From assembly GCF_023544665.1 (NCBI RefSeq), contig NZ_JAMJFL010000036.1:1-64000 (forward strand): a DNA stretch of 64,000 nt, read 5' to 3'. This document shows positions 24,643 to 33,600 of the stretch, piece after piece. The notes below the pieces were generated by a model that was not told the origin of the DNA, ran no database searches, and worked only from the letters and a program-made list of their open reading frames with translations. The DNA is from Streptomyces sp. YS415. Lineage in GTDB: Bacteria; Actinomycetota; Actinomycetes; Streptomycetales; Streptomycetaceae. The translations under genes were made by a program, and so were the position numbers. The stretch's first letter is position 1; each line of letters opens with the position of its first letter.

Positions 24643-27075
24643 ATGGCGGGAACCCGCACCCAGGCCGACGAAGCACGTGAGACGGCCGTCGAGGCAGCCC
24701 TCGCCCGGCTCGGCCTCGACGCCAAGGCCCGACTGCTCGCCGGCCAGGACATGTGGACGCTGCCCGCCCTGCCGGAGATCGGCCTGCGGTCGCTGGTCAT
24801 GTCCGACGGCCCGATCGGCGTCCGGGGCGTGCGCTGGACCGCGGACGACCCCTCCGTCGCGCTGCCCTCCCCGACCGCGCTCGCCGCCACCTGGGACCCG
24901 GAGCTCGCCCGCCGGGCCGGTGCGTTCCTCGCCCAGGAGGCCCGCCGCAAGGGCGTCCACGTCCTGCTGGCGCCCACCGTCAACCTGCACCGCTCACCGC
25001 TGGGCGGCCGGCACTTCGAGGCGTACAGCGAGGACCCGTACCTCACCGGGCTGATCGGCGCGGGCTATGTGAGCGGCGTCCAGTCCGGCGGCGTCGGCAC
25101 CACCGTCAAGCACTTCGTCGCCAACGACGCCGAGACCGACCGCTTCATGGTGAACAACCTGGTCGGCGAGCGCGCCCTGCGCGAGCTGTACCTGGCGCCC
25201 TTCGAGACCATCGTGGAGAACGCCCGCCCCTGGGGCGTCATGACCGCCTACAACTCGGTCAACGGCACCACGATGACCGAGCATCGCTACCTGGTGAACG
25301 AGATCCTGCGCGGCGAATGGGGCTTCGACGGCTGCAACGTCTCCGACTGGACGGCGGCCCGCTCCACGGCCGGTGCCATCGAGGGCGGCCTCGACGTCGC
25401 CATGCCGGGCCCGGGCACGGTGTACGGCGAGGCCCTGGCGGCGGCCGTACGCGCGGGCGAGGTCGAGGAGGCCGCCGTCGACACCGCCGTACGCAATGTG
25501 CTGCGGCTGGCCGCCCGGGTCGGCGCCCTGGAAGGGGCCGAACCGGCGGTGACCGAGCCGCCCGCGCAGGTCGACGGCGAGGCGCTGGCCCGCGAGATCG
25601 CCCACCGCTCCTTCGTCCTGGTCCGCAACCAGGGGGCGCTGCCGCTCAAGCCCGGCACGGTCGCGCTGATCGGCGCCGCCGCCCGCGACGCCCGGATCCT
25701 CGGCGGCGGCTCCGCCACCGTCTTCCCCGCCCGGACCGTCTCCCCGCTCGACGGCCTGACCGCCGCCCTCCCCGAGGGCAGCCTGCGCTACGCCGTCGGC
25801 GCCGACCCCGCCACCGAACTCGCCGTCGCCGGGCAGGGATTCGCGCTGCGGGCCATCTGCCGCGACCGAGCGGGACAGGTCATCGGCACCGCCTCCGCGC
25901 CCAACGGCCAGATCCAGTGGATGGGCGCCGACCTCCCCGACGGCGTCACCCACGACACCCTGCACAGGATCGAACTGACCGGCACCTACACCCCCCGCGA
26001 GACCGGCCGGCACACCTTCGGCATCAAGGGTCTCGGCGCCTTCACCCTCACCGTCGCCGGCACCACCCACTACGACGACGTCCAGGGCACCGACGGCGAC
26101 GACCCCTTCATCAGCTTCTTCGGCGCCCCCGAGCCCCGCGCCGAGGCCGGACTGACCGCCGGACAGCCCGTCGACGTCTCCCTCACCCATGTGGTGAGCT
26201 TCCCCGAGGACGCCCCCGTCAAGGCCGTCGGCTTCGCCCTCGCCCACCAGGAGCCGCGGCGCGACCCCGACGAGCTGATCGCCGAGGCCGTCGAGGCCGC
26301 GCGCGCCGCCGACACGGCCGTGGTCGTGGTCGCCACCACCGACCGGGTGGAGTCGGAGGGCTTCGACCGCGCCGACCTGAACCTCCCCGGCCGCCAGGAC
26401 GACCTGGTGCGCGCCGTCGCCGCCGCCAACCCGAACACCGTCGTGGTCGTCAACTCCGGCTCCCCGGTGGAACTCCCCTGGCGCGAGGACGTCGCCGCCG
26501 TCCTGCTCAGCTGGTTCCCCGGCCAGGAGGGCGGCGCGGCCCTGGCCGACGTCCTGACCGGGGTCCGGGAGCCCGGCGGCCGGCTGCCCACCACCTGGGG
26601 CGCCCTGGCCGACGCCCCGGTCACCCAGGTCGTCCCCACGGACGGCGAACTGCCCTACAGCGAGGGCGTCTTCATCGGCTACCGGGCCTGGGACCGAGCG
26701 GGCCGCACGCCCTCGTACGCCTTCGGGCACGGCCTCGGCTACACCGAGTGGGCCTACCAGTCGCTGGAGCTCGACGGCAGGACCGCCAGGATCCGCGTCC
26801 GCAACACCGGTGACCGGGCCGGGCGCGAGGTCGTGCAGCTGTATCTGGCCCCGGTCGAGCGCGACGCCGAGCGGCCGGCGCGGGTGCTGGCCGGATTCGC
26901 GCAGGTGGCGGCGGAGCCGGGGGAGACGGCCGAGGCCGTCGTGGAGATTCCGCGCCGCGCTTTCGAGGTCTGGGACGAGAAGACCAACTCGTGGTCGTTT
27001 GTGAAGGGTTCGTACGAGATCCAGGCCGGTCGCTCGATCGCCGACCGCAGGCTCACCGGGACGATTAACGTCTGA
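24643..27075 (+). CDS. GH3 beta-glucosidase-type glycosidase with PA14 insert
   Basis: Retaining beta-glycosidase of 810 residues, probably cytoplasmic since no signal is seen. ATG 24643 follows GGAGG. The order is a GH3 barrel (about 25-300) with nucleophile Asp about 235 in GCNVSDWTA and KHFVANDAE, a GH3 C-domain from about 320, a PA14 carbohydrate-binding insert about 395-527, and a fibronectin III-like end from about 705. This layout matches beta-glucosidases such as those acting on cellobiose or plant glucosides. It is likely repressed by the divergent TetR. Confidence 0.93.
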   Translation: MAGTRTQADEARETAVEAALARLGLDAKARLLAGQDMWTLPALPEIGLRSLVMSDGPIGVRGVRWTADDPSVALPSPTALAATWDPELARRAGAFLAQEARRKGVHVLLAPTVNLHRSPLGGRHFEAYSEDPYLTGLIGAGYVSGVQSGGVGTTVKHFVANDAETDRFMVNNLVGERALRELYLAPFETIVENARPWGVMTAYNSVNGTTMTEHRYLVNEILRGEWGFDGCNVSDWTAARSTAGAIEGGLDVAMPGPGTVYGEALAAAVRAGEVEEAAVDTAVRNVLRLAARVGALEGAEPAVTEPPAQVDGEALAREIAHRSFVLVRNQGALPLKPGTVALIGAAARDARILGGGSATVFPARTVSPLDGLTAALPEGSLRYAVGADPATELAVAGQGFALRAICRDRAGQVIGTASAPNGQIQWMGADLPDGVTHDTLHRIELTGTYTPRETGRHTFGIKGLGAFTLTVAGTTHYDDVQGTDGDDPFISFFGAPEPRAEAGLTAGQPVDVSLTHVVSFPEDAPVKAVGFALAHQEPRRDPDELIAEAVEAARAADTAVVVVATTDRVESEGFDRADLNLPGRQDDLVRAVAAANPNTVVVVNSGSPVELPWREDVAAVLLSWFPGQEGGAALADVLTGVREPGGRLPTTWGALADAPVTQVVPTDGELPYSEGVFIGYRAWDRAGRTPSYAFGHGLGYTEWAYQSLELDGRTARIRVRNTGDRAGREVVQLYLAPVERDAERPARVLAGFAQVAAEPGETAEAVVEIPRRAFEVWDEKTNSWSFVKGSYEIQAGRSIADRRLTGTINV

Positions 27076-27097
27076 ACGGGACACGTTCCCCACGGAC

Positions 27098-27133
27098 AGC
27101 CCCGGTCCGGGACCTGACGCCCGGACCGGGGCT
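27098..27133. terminator. Terminator between GH3 gene and galM paralogue
   Basis: Perfect 14-bp stem AGCCCCGGTCCGGG / CCCGGACCGGGGCT with an eight-base loop between two convergent genes. Confidence 0.9.
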
Positions 27134-27142
27134 CACCCCTGC

Positions 27143-27190
27143 CTCTCGCGCCTATCTGGTGGAGAACTCTCACGCCTACCTGGTGGAGAA
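27143..27190. repeat. 24-base tandem duplication across the galM stop codon
   Basis: Two head-to-tail 24-base copies (27143-27166 and 27167-27190) differ at two positions. The second copy contains the last codons and stop of the galM paralogue; the first is its untranslated echo. This looks like replication slippage. Confidence 0.85.
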
Positions 27191-28150
27191 GGCGTACACC
27201 GTCGCCGAGCGGAACACCTCGCCCGGCCGCAGCACCGTGCTCGGGAACTCCGGCCGGTTCGGGGAGTCGGGGAAGTGCTGGGTCTCCAGGGCGATGCCGT
27301 CGCCGGGCGCGCAGGGCTCGTCGAGGTGGTCGGCGGTGTAGAGCTGCAGTCCCGGCTCGGTCGTCGACACCGTGAGGACCCGGCCGGACGCCGGGTCGTG
27401 CAGCTCGGCCACCTCCACCGGGGACTCGGTCACGCCCTTGTCGAGGACGTAGTTGTGGTCGTAGCCCGCGCCCACCTTGCGCGCCGCGCGGAAGTCGAAC
27501 CGGGTGCCCTCGACCGGCTCCACGCCGACCGGGATCATGTCCCCGTCCACGGACGTGAACCGGGAGGCGGCGATCCGCAGTTCGTGCCCGCCCGCGTTGC
27601 CCGCCCCGGACCCGGCGAGGTTGAAGTAGCTGTGGTTCGTCAGGTTCACCACGGTCGGCGCGTCCGTCACCGCCTCGTACGCGATCCGCAGCGCCCCGCC
27701 GTCCTCCAGCGTGTACGTCGCCGACACCTCCAGCCGGCCCGGGAAGCCCTCCTCGCCGTGCCCGGCGACCCGGCTCAGCCGCACCCCGTGCTCGACCGGC
27801 TCCGCGTCCCACACCCGCTCGTCGAAGCCGCGCTCCCCGCCGTGCAGACAGTTCGGGCCGTCATTGCGCGGCAGCGCGTACGTCCGCCCGTCCAGCGTGA
27901 AGCGGCCGCCCGCGATCCGGTTGGCGTACCGCCCCACCAGGGCCCCGAAGTACGGCCCCGGATGCGCCGGGTAGCCGTCCAGGTCGGCGAACCCCAGCAC
28001 CACGTTCCCGGCGGCCCCGTCCCGGTCCGGCACCTCCAGCGACTGCACGATCCCGCCGTACGTCAGCACCCGCACCCGCACCCCGGCCCGCTCCAGCGTC
28101 CAGCGGTGCACGGCCGTTCCGTCGGGAAGTGTGCCGAAGAGTTCGTTCAT
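27176..28150 (-). CDS. galM: Aldose 1-epimerase, cytoplasmic type
   Basis: Mutarotase of 324 residues without signal peptide, clearly paralogous to the Tat-exported form at 4142-5287. Shared stretches include GGIVQSLEVPDRDG, RYANRIAGGRFTLDG, CLHGGERGFD and the end ALETQHFPDSPN. The start ATG at 28150 leads MNELFGTLPDGTAVHRW. It is convergent with the GH3 beta-glucosidase, so it could equilibrate glucose released in the cytoplasm. The next gene upstream, an SGNH lipoprotein, reads the same way 15 bases away. Confidence 0.93.
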   Translation of the reverse strand: MNELFGTLPDGTAVHRWTLERAGVRVRVLTYGGIVQSLEVPDRDGAAGNVVLGFADLDGYPAHPGPYFGALVGRYANRIAGGRFTLDGRTYALPRNDGPNCLHGGERGFDERVWDAEPVEHGVRLSRVAGHGEEGFPGRLEVSATYTLEDGGALRIAYEAVTDAPTVVNLTNHSYFNLAGSGAGNAGGHELRIAASRFTSVDGDMIPVGVEPVEGTRFDFRAARKVGAGYDHNYVLDKGVTESPVEVAELHDPASGRVLTVSTTEPGLQLYTADHLDEPCAPGDGIALETQHFPDSPNRPEFPSTVLRPGEVFRSATVYAFSTR

Positions 28151-28165
28151 GTGCGGAACCCTAAA

Positions 28166-29059
28166 TCACGGGGTTCTCGCCGTGACGGCCCGGTACGCGA
28201 TCTCGGCCAGCCGCGCCTGGCCGTTCACGCTCGGGTGGAACCAGTCCCAGCGGCTCAGCTGGTCCGTCCCGAACCGGTACGCGTACACCGCGCCCTCGTC
28301 GGACCGGCACCGCCGATCCTTCGCGCAGACCTCCCTCAGCACCGCGTTGTAGTCCTCCACCCGCTTCTGCACCGTCTCCCGGCGCAGGGTGGCGGCCGCG
28401 TCCAGCGCGTCCGCGTCCCCGAGCATCGAGGGGCAGATGCCCAGCTCCCACACCTGCTTGCCCAGCGCACTGGTCCGCCCCTGCGACCACAGCCGCTTCA
28501 GGTCCGGCACGCTCGCCACATACACCTGCGCCTTCGGCAGCGCCCCGCGCAAGGTCCGCATCGCCTCCTCGAACTGCGCCCGGAAGTCGGCCACCGGCGT
28601 CATCGCCGCGGTGGTGGCCCGGCAGGCGTCGTTCGCCCCCGCCAGCACCGTGACCAGCTCCGGCCTGCGGGTCGCCGCCTGCGCCATCTGCCCGGGCAGG
28701 TCCGCCATCCGGGCCCCGGTCACCGCATAGTTCCAGCTCCGCCCGGCCGCCCGCGACTCGCCCAGCAGCCGTACGGCGAGACTGTCCACCTTCTCGCTGC
28801 TGCCGGTCGCCCACGACACCTCGGGGCAGTCCGAGAGCACCGAACAGGCGTCAAAACCGGTGGTGATGGAGTCCCCGACGGCCGCGACCGACTCCGGGCT
28901 GCGGTCCCACACGGGGGTCGGCTTCGGCTTCACGCGCTGCGCGTCCGTCCCCGACGGCCCCGGCGAGTTGCCCCCCACGGCATCACAGCCGGTGAGGCCC
29001 AGGACGGCCGCGGACAACACGGCGAGCACGGCTCGTGAGCGGCGACCGGTCTTCCGCAT
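28166..29059 (-). CDS. SGNH/GDSL hydrolase lipoprotein
   Basis: Surface-anchored esterase-type protein of 297 residues. The lipobox is LGLTGC after MRKTGRRSRAVLAVL. The SGNH blocks are visible: AVGDSITTGFD (Ser), a Gly in the second block, AGANDAC (Asn) and DWFHPSVNGQ (Asp and His). Several extra cysteines suggest disulfides outside the cell. The start is supported only by a loosely spaced GAGGGG. It ends 15 bases before galM and may be co-transcribed. The substrate is unknown; acyl or acetyl esters of polysaccharide or lipid are usual. Confidence 0.88.
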   Translation of the reverse strand: MRKTGRRSRAVLAVLSAAVLGLTGCDAVGGNSPGPSGTDAQRVKPKPTPVWDRSPESVAAVGDSITTGFDACSVLSDCPEVSWATGSSEKVDSLAVRLLGESRAAGRSWNYAVTGARMADLPGQMAQAATRRPELVTVLAGANDACRATTAAMTPVADFRAQFEEAMRTLRGALPKAQVYVASVPDLKRLWSQGRTSALGKQVWELGICPSMLGDADALDAAATLRRETVQKRVEDYNAVLREVCAKDRRCRSDEGAVYAYRFGTDQLSRWDWFHPSVNGQARLAEIAYRAVTARTP

Positions 29060-29314
29060 CCGCTGCTGATCCCCTCGCTCGTCGGCTACTGCTCCCCTCC
29101 CCATACAACGCGTGGGAGTTCCCGAGCGCGCGCGAGGCGACGGATCCACCCCCCACAGGGGTCCTGCCGGGTGAATGGCGGGCGTTTCCCGGCACCGGGA
29201 CCGACGGTACGTCACACTCCTTGCGCCGCCGCACGGTAGCCTCGCCATCAGCGTGGCTGCCCGGCCACTGCCGTCCGCAGTTCGCAAGATGTCCCGCTCT
29301 GCCCGGAGGTCCCG

Positions 29315-29809
29315 GTGACGACACGTGGAGTTCTGTACGTGCACTCCGCGCCGCGCGCGCTGTGCCCGCACGTCGAGTGGGCCGTCGCCGGGGTGCTCGG
29401 CACACGCGTCAGCCTCGACTGGATCCGGCAGCCCGCCGCGCCCGGCACCTGGCGCTCGGAGTTCTCCTGGAAGGGCGAAGTGGGGACGGCCTCCAAGCTG
29501 GCGTCGGCCCTGAGAGGCTGGCACCTGCTGCGCTTCGAGGTCACCGCCGAGCCCTGCCCCACCGCCGAGGGCGAGCGCTACAGCTGCACCCCCGACCTCG
29601 GCATCTTCCACGCCGTCACCGGCATGCACGGCGACATCCTGATCCCCGAGGACCGGCTGCGCGCCGCGCTGCTGCGCAGCCAGCGGGGGGAGACGGACCT
29701 GGAGGCCGAACTGCTCAAGCTCCTCGGCAAGCCCTGGGACGACGAACTGGAGCCGTTCCGGTACGCGGGCGAGGGCGCCCCGGTGCGCTGGCTGCACCAG
29801 GTGGTCTGA
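29315..29809 (+). CDS. DUF3145 protein
   Basis: Conserved actinobacterial protein of unknown function, 164 residues, starting at GTG 29315 after GGAGG. It begins TTRGVLYVHSAPRALCPHVEW and contains WRSEFSWKGEVGTASKLAS and a C-terminal RYAGEGAPVRWLHQVV. It carries no signal or membrane segment. The gene adjoins the fatty acid synthase operon in convergent orientation. A 255-base non-coding gap precedes it, in which nothing beyond GC-rich sequence was recognised. Confidence 0.88.
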   Translation: MTTRGVLYVHSAPRALCPHVEWAVAGVLGTRVSLDWIRQPAAPGTWRSEFSWKGEVGTASKLASALRGWHLLRFEVTAEPCPTAEGERYSCTPDLGIFHAVTGMHGDILIPEDRLRAALLRSQRGETDLEAELLKLLGKPWDDELEPFRYAGEGAPVRWLHQVV

Positions 29810-29840
29810 GACCCGGACACCCTCTGAGACCCGGACACCC
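29805..29840. repeat. 18-base tandem duplication across the DUF3145 stop codon
   Basis: TCTGAGACCCGGACACCC occurs twice without a gap (29805-29822, 29823-29840). The first copy contains the TGA stop of DUF3145. The copies are identical, which suggests a recent event. Confidence 0.9.
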
Positions 29841-29877
29841 GAAGGGCCCCCGCCTCACGAGGCGGGGGCCCTTCGGG
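29838..29877. terminator. Very strong bidirectional terminator after DUF3145 and fabF
   Basis: A perfect 19-base inverted repeat starting CCCGAAGGGCCCCCGCC with only AC between the arms, so about 17-18 bp of stem and a small loop. It insulates the convergent fab operon and DUF3145. Confidence 0.92.
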
Positions 29878-29893
29878 TTCGTACCGGCGCCGC

Positions 29894-31165
29894 TCAGACC
29901 GTGCGGAACGCCAGCACCACGTTGTGCCCGCCGAAGCCGAACGAGTCGTTCAGCGCGGCGATGCGGCCCTCGACCGGCAGCTTGCGGGCCTCGCCGCGGA
30001 CCACGTCCGCGTGGGCCTCGGCCTCGGGGTCGAGGTTCTCGACGTTGATGGTCGGCGGCGCCACCCGGTGGTACAGGGCGAGCACGGTCGCGACGGTCTC
30101 GACACCGCCCGCGCCGCCGAGCAGATGCCCGGTCATCGACTTGGTCGCGGACACCGCGATGTGGTCGGCGTCGTCGCCGAACACCTTCCGCAGCGCCTTC
30201 AGCTCGGCGATGTCACCGGCCGGCGTCGAGGTGGCGTGCGCGTTGACGTGCACGATCTCCGACGGCGCGAGGTCGGTGCGGTCCAGCAGGTTCTGCAGGG
30301 CGTGCGCGATGCCGCGGCCCTCCGGCTCCGGCTGCACGATGTCGTGGCTGTCGGCGGAGACGCCCTGGCCGACCGCCTCGGCGTACACCCGCGCCCCGCG
30401 CTTGGCGGCGTGCTCGGCGGACTCCAGGACGACCACGCCGGCGCCCTCGCCGAGGACGAAGCCGTCACGGTCGACGTCGTAGGGACGCGACGCGCCCTGC
30501 GGGTTCTCGTTGTTCTTGGACATCGCCATCATGTTGCCGAACGCGGCGATGGGCAGCGGGTGGATCGCCGCCTCGGTGCCGCCGGCGACGACCACGTCGG
30601 CACGGCCGGAACGGATCATCTCGATGGCGTAGCCGATGGCCTCGGCGCCCGAGGCGCACGCGGAGACCGGCGTGTGCACGCCCGCGCGGGCGCCCACGGC
30701 CAGGCCCACGTTCGCGGAGGGGCCGTTCGGCATCAGCATGGGGACGGTGTGCGGGGAGACGCGGCGGACGCCCTTCTCCTTCAGCACGTCGTACTGGTCG
30801 AGCAGGGTCGTCACGCCGCCGATGCCGGAGGCGATGACGGCACCGAGCCGGTCGGGGTCGACGTTGCCGTCCTCACCCGCCTTGTCGGTGAACCCGGCGT
30901 CGGCCCAGGCCTCCTTGGCCGCGATCAGCGCGAACTGCGCCGAGCGGTCCAGACGGCGGGCCTGCGGGCGCGCGATCACCTCGGTCGGCTCCACGGCGAC
31001 CGGCGCGGCGATGCGGACGGCCTGGTCGGCGGCCCACTCCTGCTCCAGGGACTTGACACCGGAACGTCCGGCGACGAGGCCCTCCCAGGTAGAGGCCGCG
31101 TCGCCACCCAGCGGTGTGGTTGCGCCGATACCGGTGACGACCACGGTGCGATTGGTCGAGCTCAC
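29894..31165 (-). CDS. fabF: Beta-ketoacyl-ACP synthase II (FabF)
   Basis: Elongating condensing enzyme of type II fatty acid synthesis; joins malonyl-ACP to acyl-ACP. 423 residues from a GTG preceded by GGAG. The Cys-His-His triad is visible in VSACASGAEA, VNAHATSTPAGD and SMTGHLLGGAGG; GTEAAIHPLPIAAFGNMMAMS and the C-terminal NDSFGFGGHN are typical. It is the last gene of fabD-fabH-acpP-fabF, 86 bases after acpP. In Streptomyces this operon is essential and supplies precursors for membrane lipids and, indirectly, polyketides. Confidence 0.97.
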   Translation of the reverse strand: MSSTNRTVVVTGIGATTPLGGDAASTWEGLVAGRSGVKSLEQEWAADQAVRIAAPVAVEPTEVIARPQARRLDRSAQFALIAAKEAWADAGFTDKAGEDGNVDPDRLGAVIASGIGGVTTLLDQYDVLKEKGVRRVSPHTVPMLMPNGPSANVGLAVGARAGVHTPVSACASGAEAIGYAIEMIRSGRADVVVAGGTEAAIHPLPIAAFGNMMAMSKNNENPQGASRPYDVDRDGFVLGEGAGVVVLESAEHAAKRGARVYAEAVGQGVSADSHDIVQPEPEGRGIAHALQNLLDRTDLAPSEIVHVNAHATSTPAGDIAELKALRKVFGDDADHIAVSATKSMTGHLLGGAGGVETVATVLALYHRVAPPTINVENLDPEAEAHADVVRGEARKLPVEGRIAALNDSFGFGGHNVVLAFRTV

Positions 31166-31251
31166 GGGAATTCTTTCTCCAACGGGATACGAGGATTCAG
31201 CGGCGCCACCGCCGGGTGGCGGGGCCGGGCACGTCCGGCCTAAGCGGAAAC

Positions 31252-31500
31252 TCAGGCCTGGTGCTTGAGGATGTAGTCGGTCGCGTCGCCGACCGTCTTG
31301 AGGTTCTTCACGTCCTCGTCCGGGATCTTGACGTCGAAGCGCTCTTCGGCGGCGACGACGACCTCGACCATGGACAGGGAGTCGACGTCCAGGTCGTCGG
31401 TGAAGGACTTGTCCAGCTGGACGTCCTCGACCGGGATGCCGGCGATCTCGTTCACGATGTCGGCGAGACCGGCGACGATCTCTTCCTGAGTGGCGGCCAT
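31252..31500 (-). CDS. acpP: Acyl carrier protein
   Basis: Fatty-acid synthase ACP of 82 residues, acidic and helical. The phosphopantetheine attachment Ser is in DDLDVDSLSMVEV. It carries intermediates between FabD, FabH and FabF, whose genes flank it. Unlike other gaps in the operon, the 103 bases between fabH and acpP hold two strong hairpins, which may let acpP be expressed at its own, higher level. Confidence 0.97.
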   Translation of the reverse strand: MAATQEEIVAGLADIVNEIAGIPVEDVQLDKSFTDDLDVDSLSMVEVVVAAEERFDVKIPDEDVKNLKTVGDATDYILKHQA

Positions 31501-31541
31501 GTGAGGCGCTCCTTCTTAGTGATCCAGAGGGTTTGGCAGTC

Positions 31542-31561
31542 CCCGCCGCGGAAGCGGCGGG
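31542..31561. terminator. Hairpin A in the fabH-acpP gap
   Basis: CCCGCCGC-GGAA-GCGGCGGG, a perfect eight-base-pair stem with a stable GNRA-like loop, closer to acpP. It may be a processing or stability element rather than a terminator. Confidence 0.65.
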
Positions 31562-31570
31562 TAAGTACAG

Positions 31571-31598
31571 CCGTGCCGGATCGCATGATCCGGCACGG
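31571..31598. terminator. Hairpin B directly after fabH
   Basis: CCGTGCCGGATC-GCAT-GATCCGGCACGG, a perfect 12-bp stem a few bases after the fabH stop. In terminator position within the operon, it may cause partial termination or protect upstream mRNA ends. Confidence 0.75.
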
Positions 31599-31603
31599 AG
31601 TGC

Positions 31604-32605
31604 CTAGGGGAGGGTAACGACAGTGGCGGCGTACACGAGACCCGCCCCGAAGCCGATGACGAGCGCGGTGTCGCCGCTCTTGGCCTCGCCGGTCGCCAGC
31701 AGCCGCTCCATCGCGAGCGGAATGGAGGCGGCCGAGGTGTTGCCGGTGGTGCGCACATCGCGGGCGACCGTGACGTGCTCCGGCAGTTTCAGCGTCTTCA
31801 CCATCGAGTCGATGATCCGCTCGTTGGCCTGGTGGGGAATGAAGACGTCCAGGTCGTCCGAGCTGATCCCGGCCGCGTCCAGCGCCTGCTGGGCGACCTT
31901 CGCCATCTCGAACACGGCCCAGCGGAACACCGCCTGGCCCTCCTGCGTGATCGCAGGGAACTTGTCGACCTCGCCGGTGCGGTAGTCCGTCCACGGCACG
32001 GTCTGCTTGATCGTCTCGGACTTGTCGCCCTCGGAACCCCAGACGGTGGGGCCGATGCCCGGCTCCTTGGCGGGGCCCACGACGACCGCGCCCGCGCCGT
32101 CGCCGAACAGGAAGGCCGTCGCGCGGTCCTCCAGGTCGGTCAGGTCGCTGAGCCGCTCCACGCCGATGACGAGGACGTACTCGGCGCTGCCCTCGACGAT
32201 CATGCCCTTGGCGAGGGTGAGGCCGTAGCCGAAGCCCGCGCAGCCGGCCGAGATGTCGAACGCGGCGGCCTTCGCGGTGCCGAGCTTGTCGGCGATCTCG
32301 GTGGCCACGGCCGGGGTCTGCTTGAAGTGCGAGACGGTCGAGACGATCACGCCGCCGATCTGCTCGGCGGAGATCCCGGCGTCGGCGATCGCCTTGCCGG
32401 ACGCCTCGATCGACATGGCGGCGACGGTCTCCTCGTCGGAGGCCCAGTGCCGGGTCTCGATGCCGGAGCGGGAGCGGATCCACTCGTCGGACGAGTCGAT
32501 CTTCTCGAGGATCACCTCGTTGGGCACGACCCGGGTGGGGCGGTAGCCGCCCACACCGAGGATCCGCGCGTACGGGGCGCCCTTGCTGGGCCTGATCTTC
32601 GACAT
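31604..32605 (-). CDS. fabH: Beta-ketoacyl-ACP synthase III (FabH)
   Basis: Initiates fatty acid synthesis by condensing an acyl-CoA primer with malonyl-ACP, in Streptomyces often branched primers. 333 residues from ATG 32605. The Cys-His-Asn triad is in DISAGCAGFGYG, FIPHQANERIID and TTGNTSAASIP. GDGAGAVVVGP and the C-terminal GFGAGLVYAATVVTLP are typical. It follows fabD after 17 bases. Confidence 0.97.
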   Translation of the reverse strand: MSKIRPSKGAPYARILGVGGYRPTRVVPNEVILEKIDSSDEWIRSRSGIETRHWASDEETVAAMSIEASGKAIADAGISAEQIGGVIVSTVSHFKQTPAVATEIADKLGTAKAAAFDISAGCAGFGYGLTLAKGMIVEGSAEYVLVIGVERLSDLTDLEDRATAFLFGDGAGAVVVGPAKEPGIGPTVWGSEGDKSETIKQTVPWTDYRTGEVDKFPAITQEGQAVFRWAVFEMAKVAQQALDAAGISSDDLDVFIPHQANERIIDSMVKTLKLPEHVTVARDVRTTGNTSAASIPLAMERLLATGEAKSGDTALVIGFGAGLVYAATVVTLP

Positions 32606-32622
32606 GCTCTTCGGGCTCCTTG

Positions 32623-33537
32623 TCAGCCGCTGTGCTCTGCGATGAGCTCGCGAGCCGCGTCGAGGTCGTCGGGGGTCTTCAGGGCGAGCGTCTTCACACC
32701 GGGCAGCGCGCGCTTGGCGAGGCCGGTCAGGGTGCCGCCGGGGCACACCTCCAGCAGCGCGGTGACGCCGAGCTCCCTGAAGGTCTCCATGCACAGGTCC
32801 CAGCGGACCGGATTGGCGACCTGGCCGACCAGCCGGTCGAGCACCTCGGCGCCGGTGGCGACGGTCCGGCCGTCCTTGTTGGAGACGTACGGGACCGTCG
32901 GGTCACCCGCGGAGAGCGCCTTGGCGGCCTCGGCGAGGGTGTCCACGGCGGGTGCCATGTGGTGCGTGTGGAAGGCGCCGGCGACCTTCAGCGGGACGAC
33001 CTTGCGCACGCCCTCGGGCTTGTCCTCGGCGAGCGCGGCGAGCTGCTCCATGGTGCCCGCGGCCACGATCTGCCCGGCGCCGTTGATGTTGGCCGGGGTC
33101 AGGCCGAGCTTCTCCAGGTGCGCCACGGAGATGTCCGGGTCGCCGCCGAGCAGCGCCGACATCCCGGTCTCGGTGATCGCGGCGGCCTCGGCCATGGCCA
33201 GGCCCCGCTTGCGGACGAGGGTGAGGGCGGCGGTGTCGTCCAGCACGCCCGCGAAGGCGGCGGCGGTGATCTCACCGACACTGTGGCCCGCGACGGCGCC
33301 CGGGGTGACGGCACCCAGTGCCGCGGCGGAGAGGATTCCGGCGGCGACGAGGAGCGGCTGGGCCACGGAGGTGTCCCGGATCTCGTCCGCGTCGGCCTTG
33401 GTGCCGTAGTGGACGAGGTCGAGGCCGACGGCGTCGGACCAGCCGGCGACGCGGTCGGCGGCGCCGGGCAGGTCGAGCCAGGGAGTCAGGAAGCCGGGCG
33501 TCTGGGCGCCCTGGCCGGGAGCGACGAGTACGAGCAC
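32623..33537 (-). CDS. fabD: Malonyl-CoA:ACP transacylase (FabD)
   Basis: Loads malonyl groups onto ACP for fatty acid synthesis. 304 residues starting GTG at 33537 (MLVLVAPGQGAQTPG, as in other Streptomyces); another GTG two codons earlier at 33543 is possible. The Ser nucleophile is in GHSVGE and the His in GAFHTHHM; QxGQxA appears as APGQGAQ. It is the first gene of the operon, directly downstream of fasR, with a conspicuous inverted repeat in the 89-base gap. Confidence 0.97.
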   Translation of the reverse strand: MLVLVAPGQGAQTPGFLTPWLDLPGAADRVAGWSDAVGLDLVHYGTKADADEIRDTSVAQPLLVAAGILSAAALGAVTPGAVAGHSVGEITAAAFAGVLDDTAALTLVRKRGLAMAEAAAITETGMSALLGGDPDISVAHLEKLGLTPANINGAGQIVAAGTMEQLAALAEDKPEGVRKVVPLKVAGAFHTHHMAPAVDTLAEAAKALSAGDPTVPYVSNKDGRTVATGAEVLDRLVGQVANPVRWDLCMETFRELGVTALLEVCPGGTLTGLAKRALPGVKTLALKTPDDLDAARELIAEHSG

Positions 33538-33600
33538 TCTCACACTCTCTCTTGGGGACGGCCACGGCCGCCCGTGGGGACAAGGACGAAGAACAGCAGG

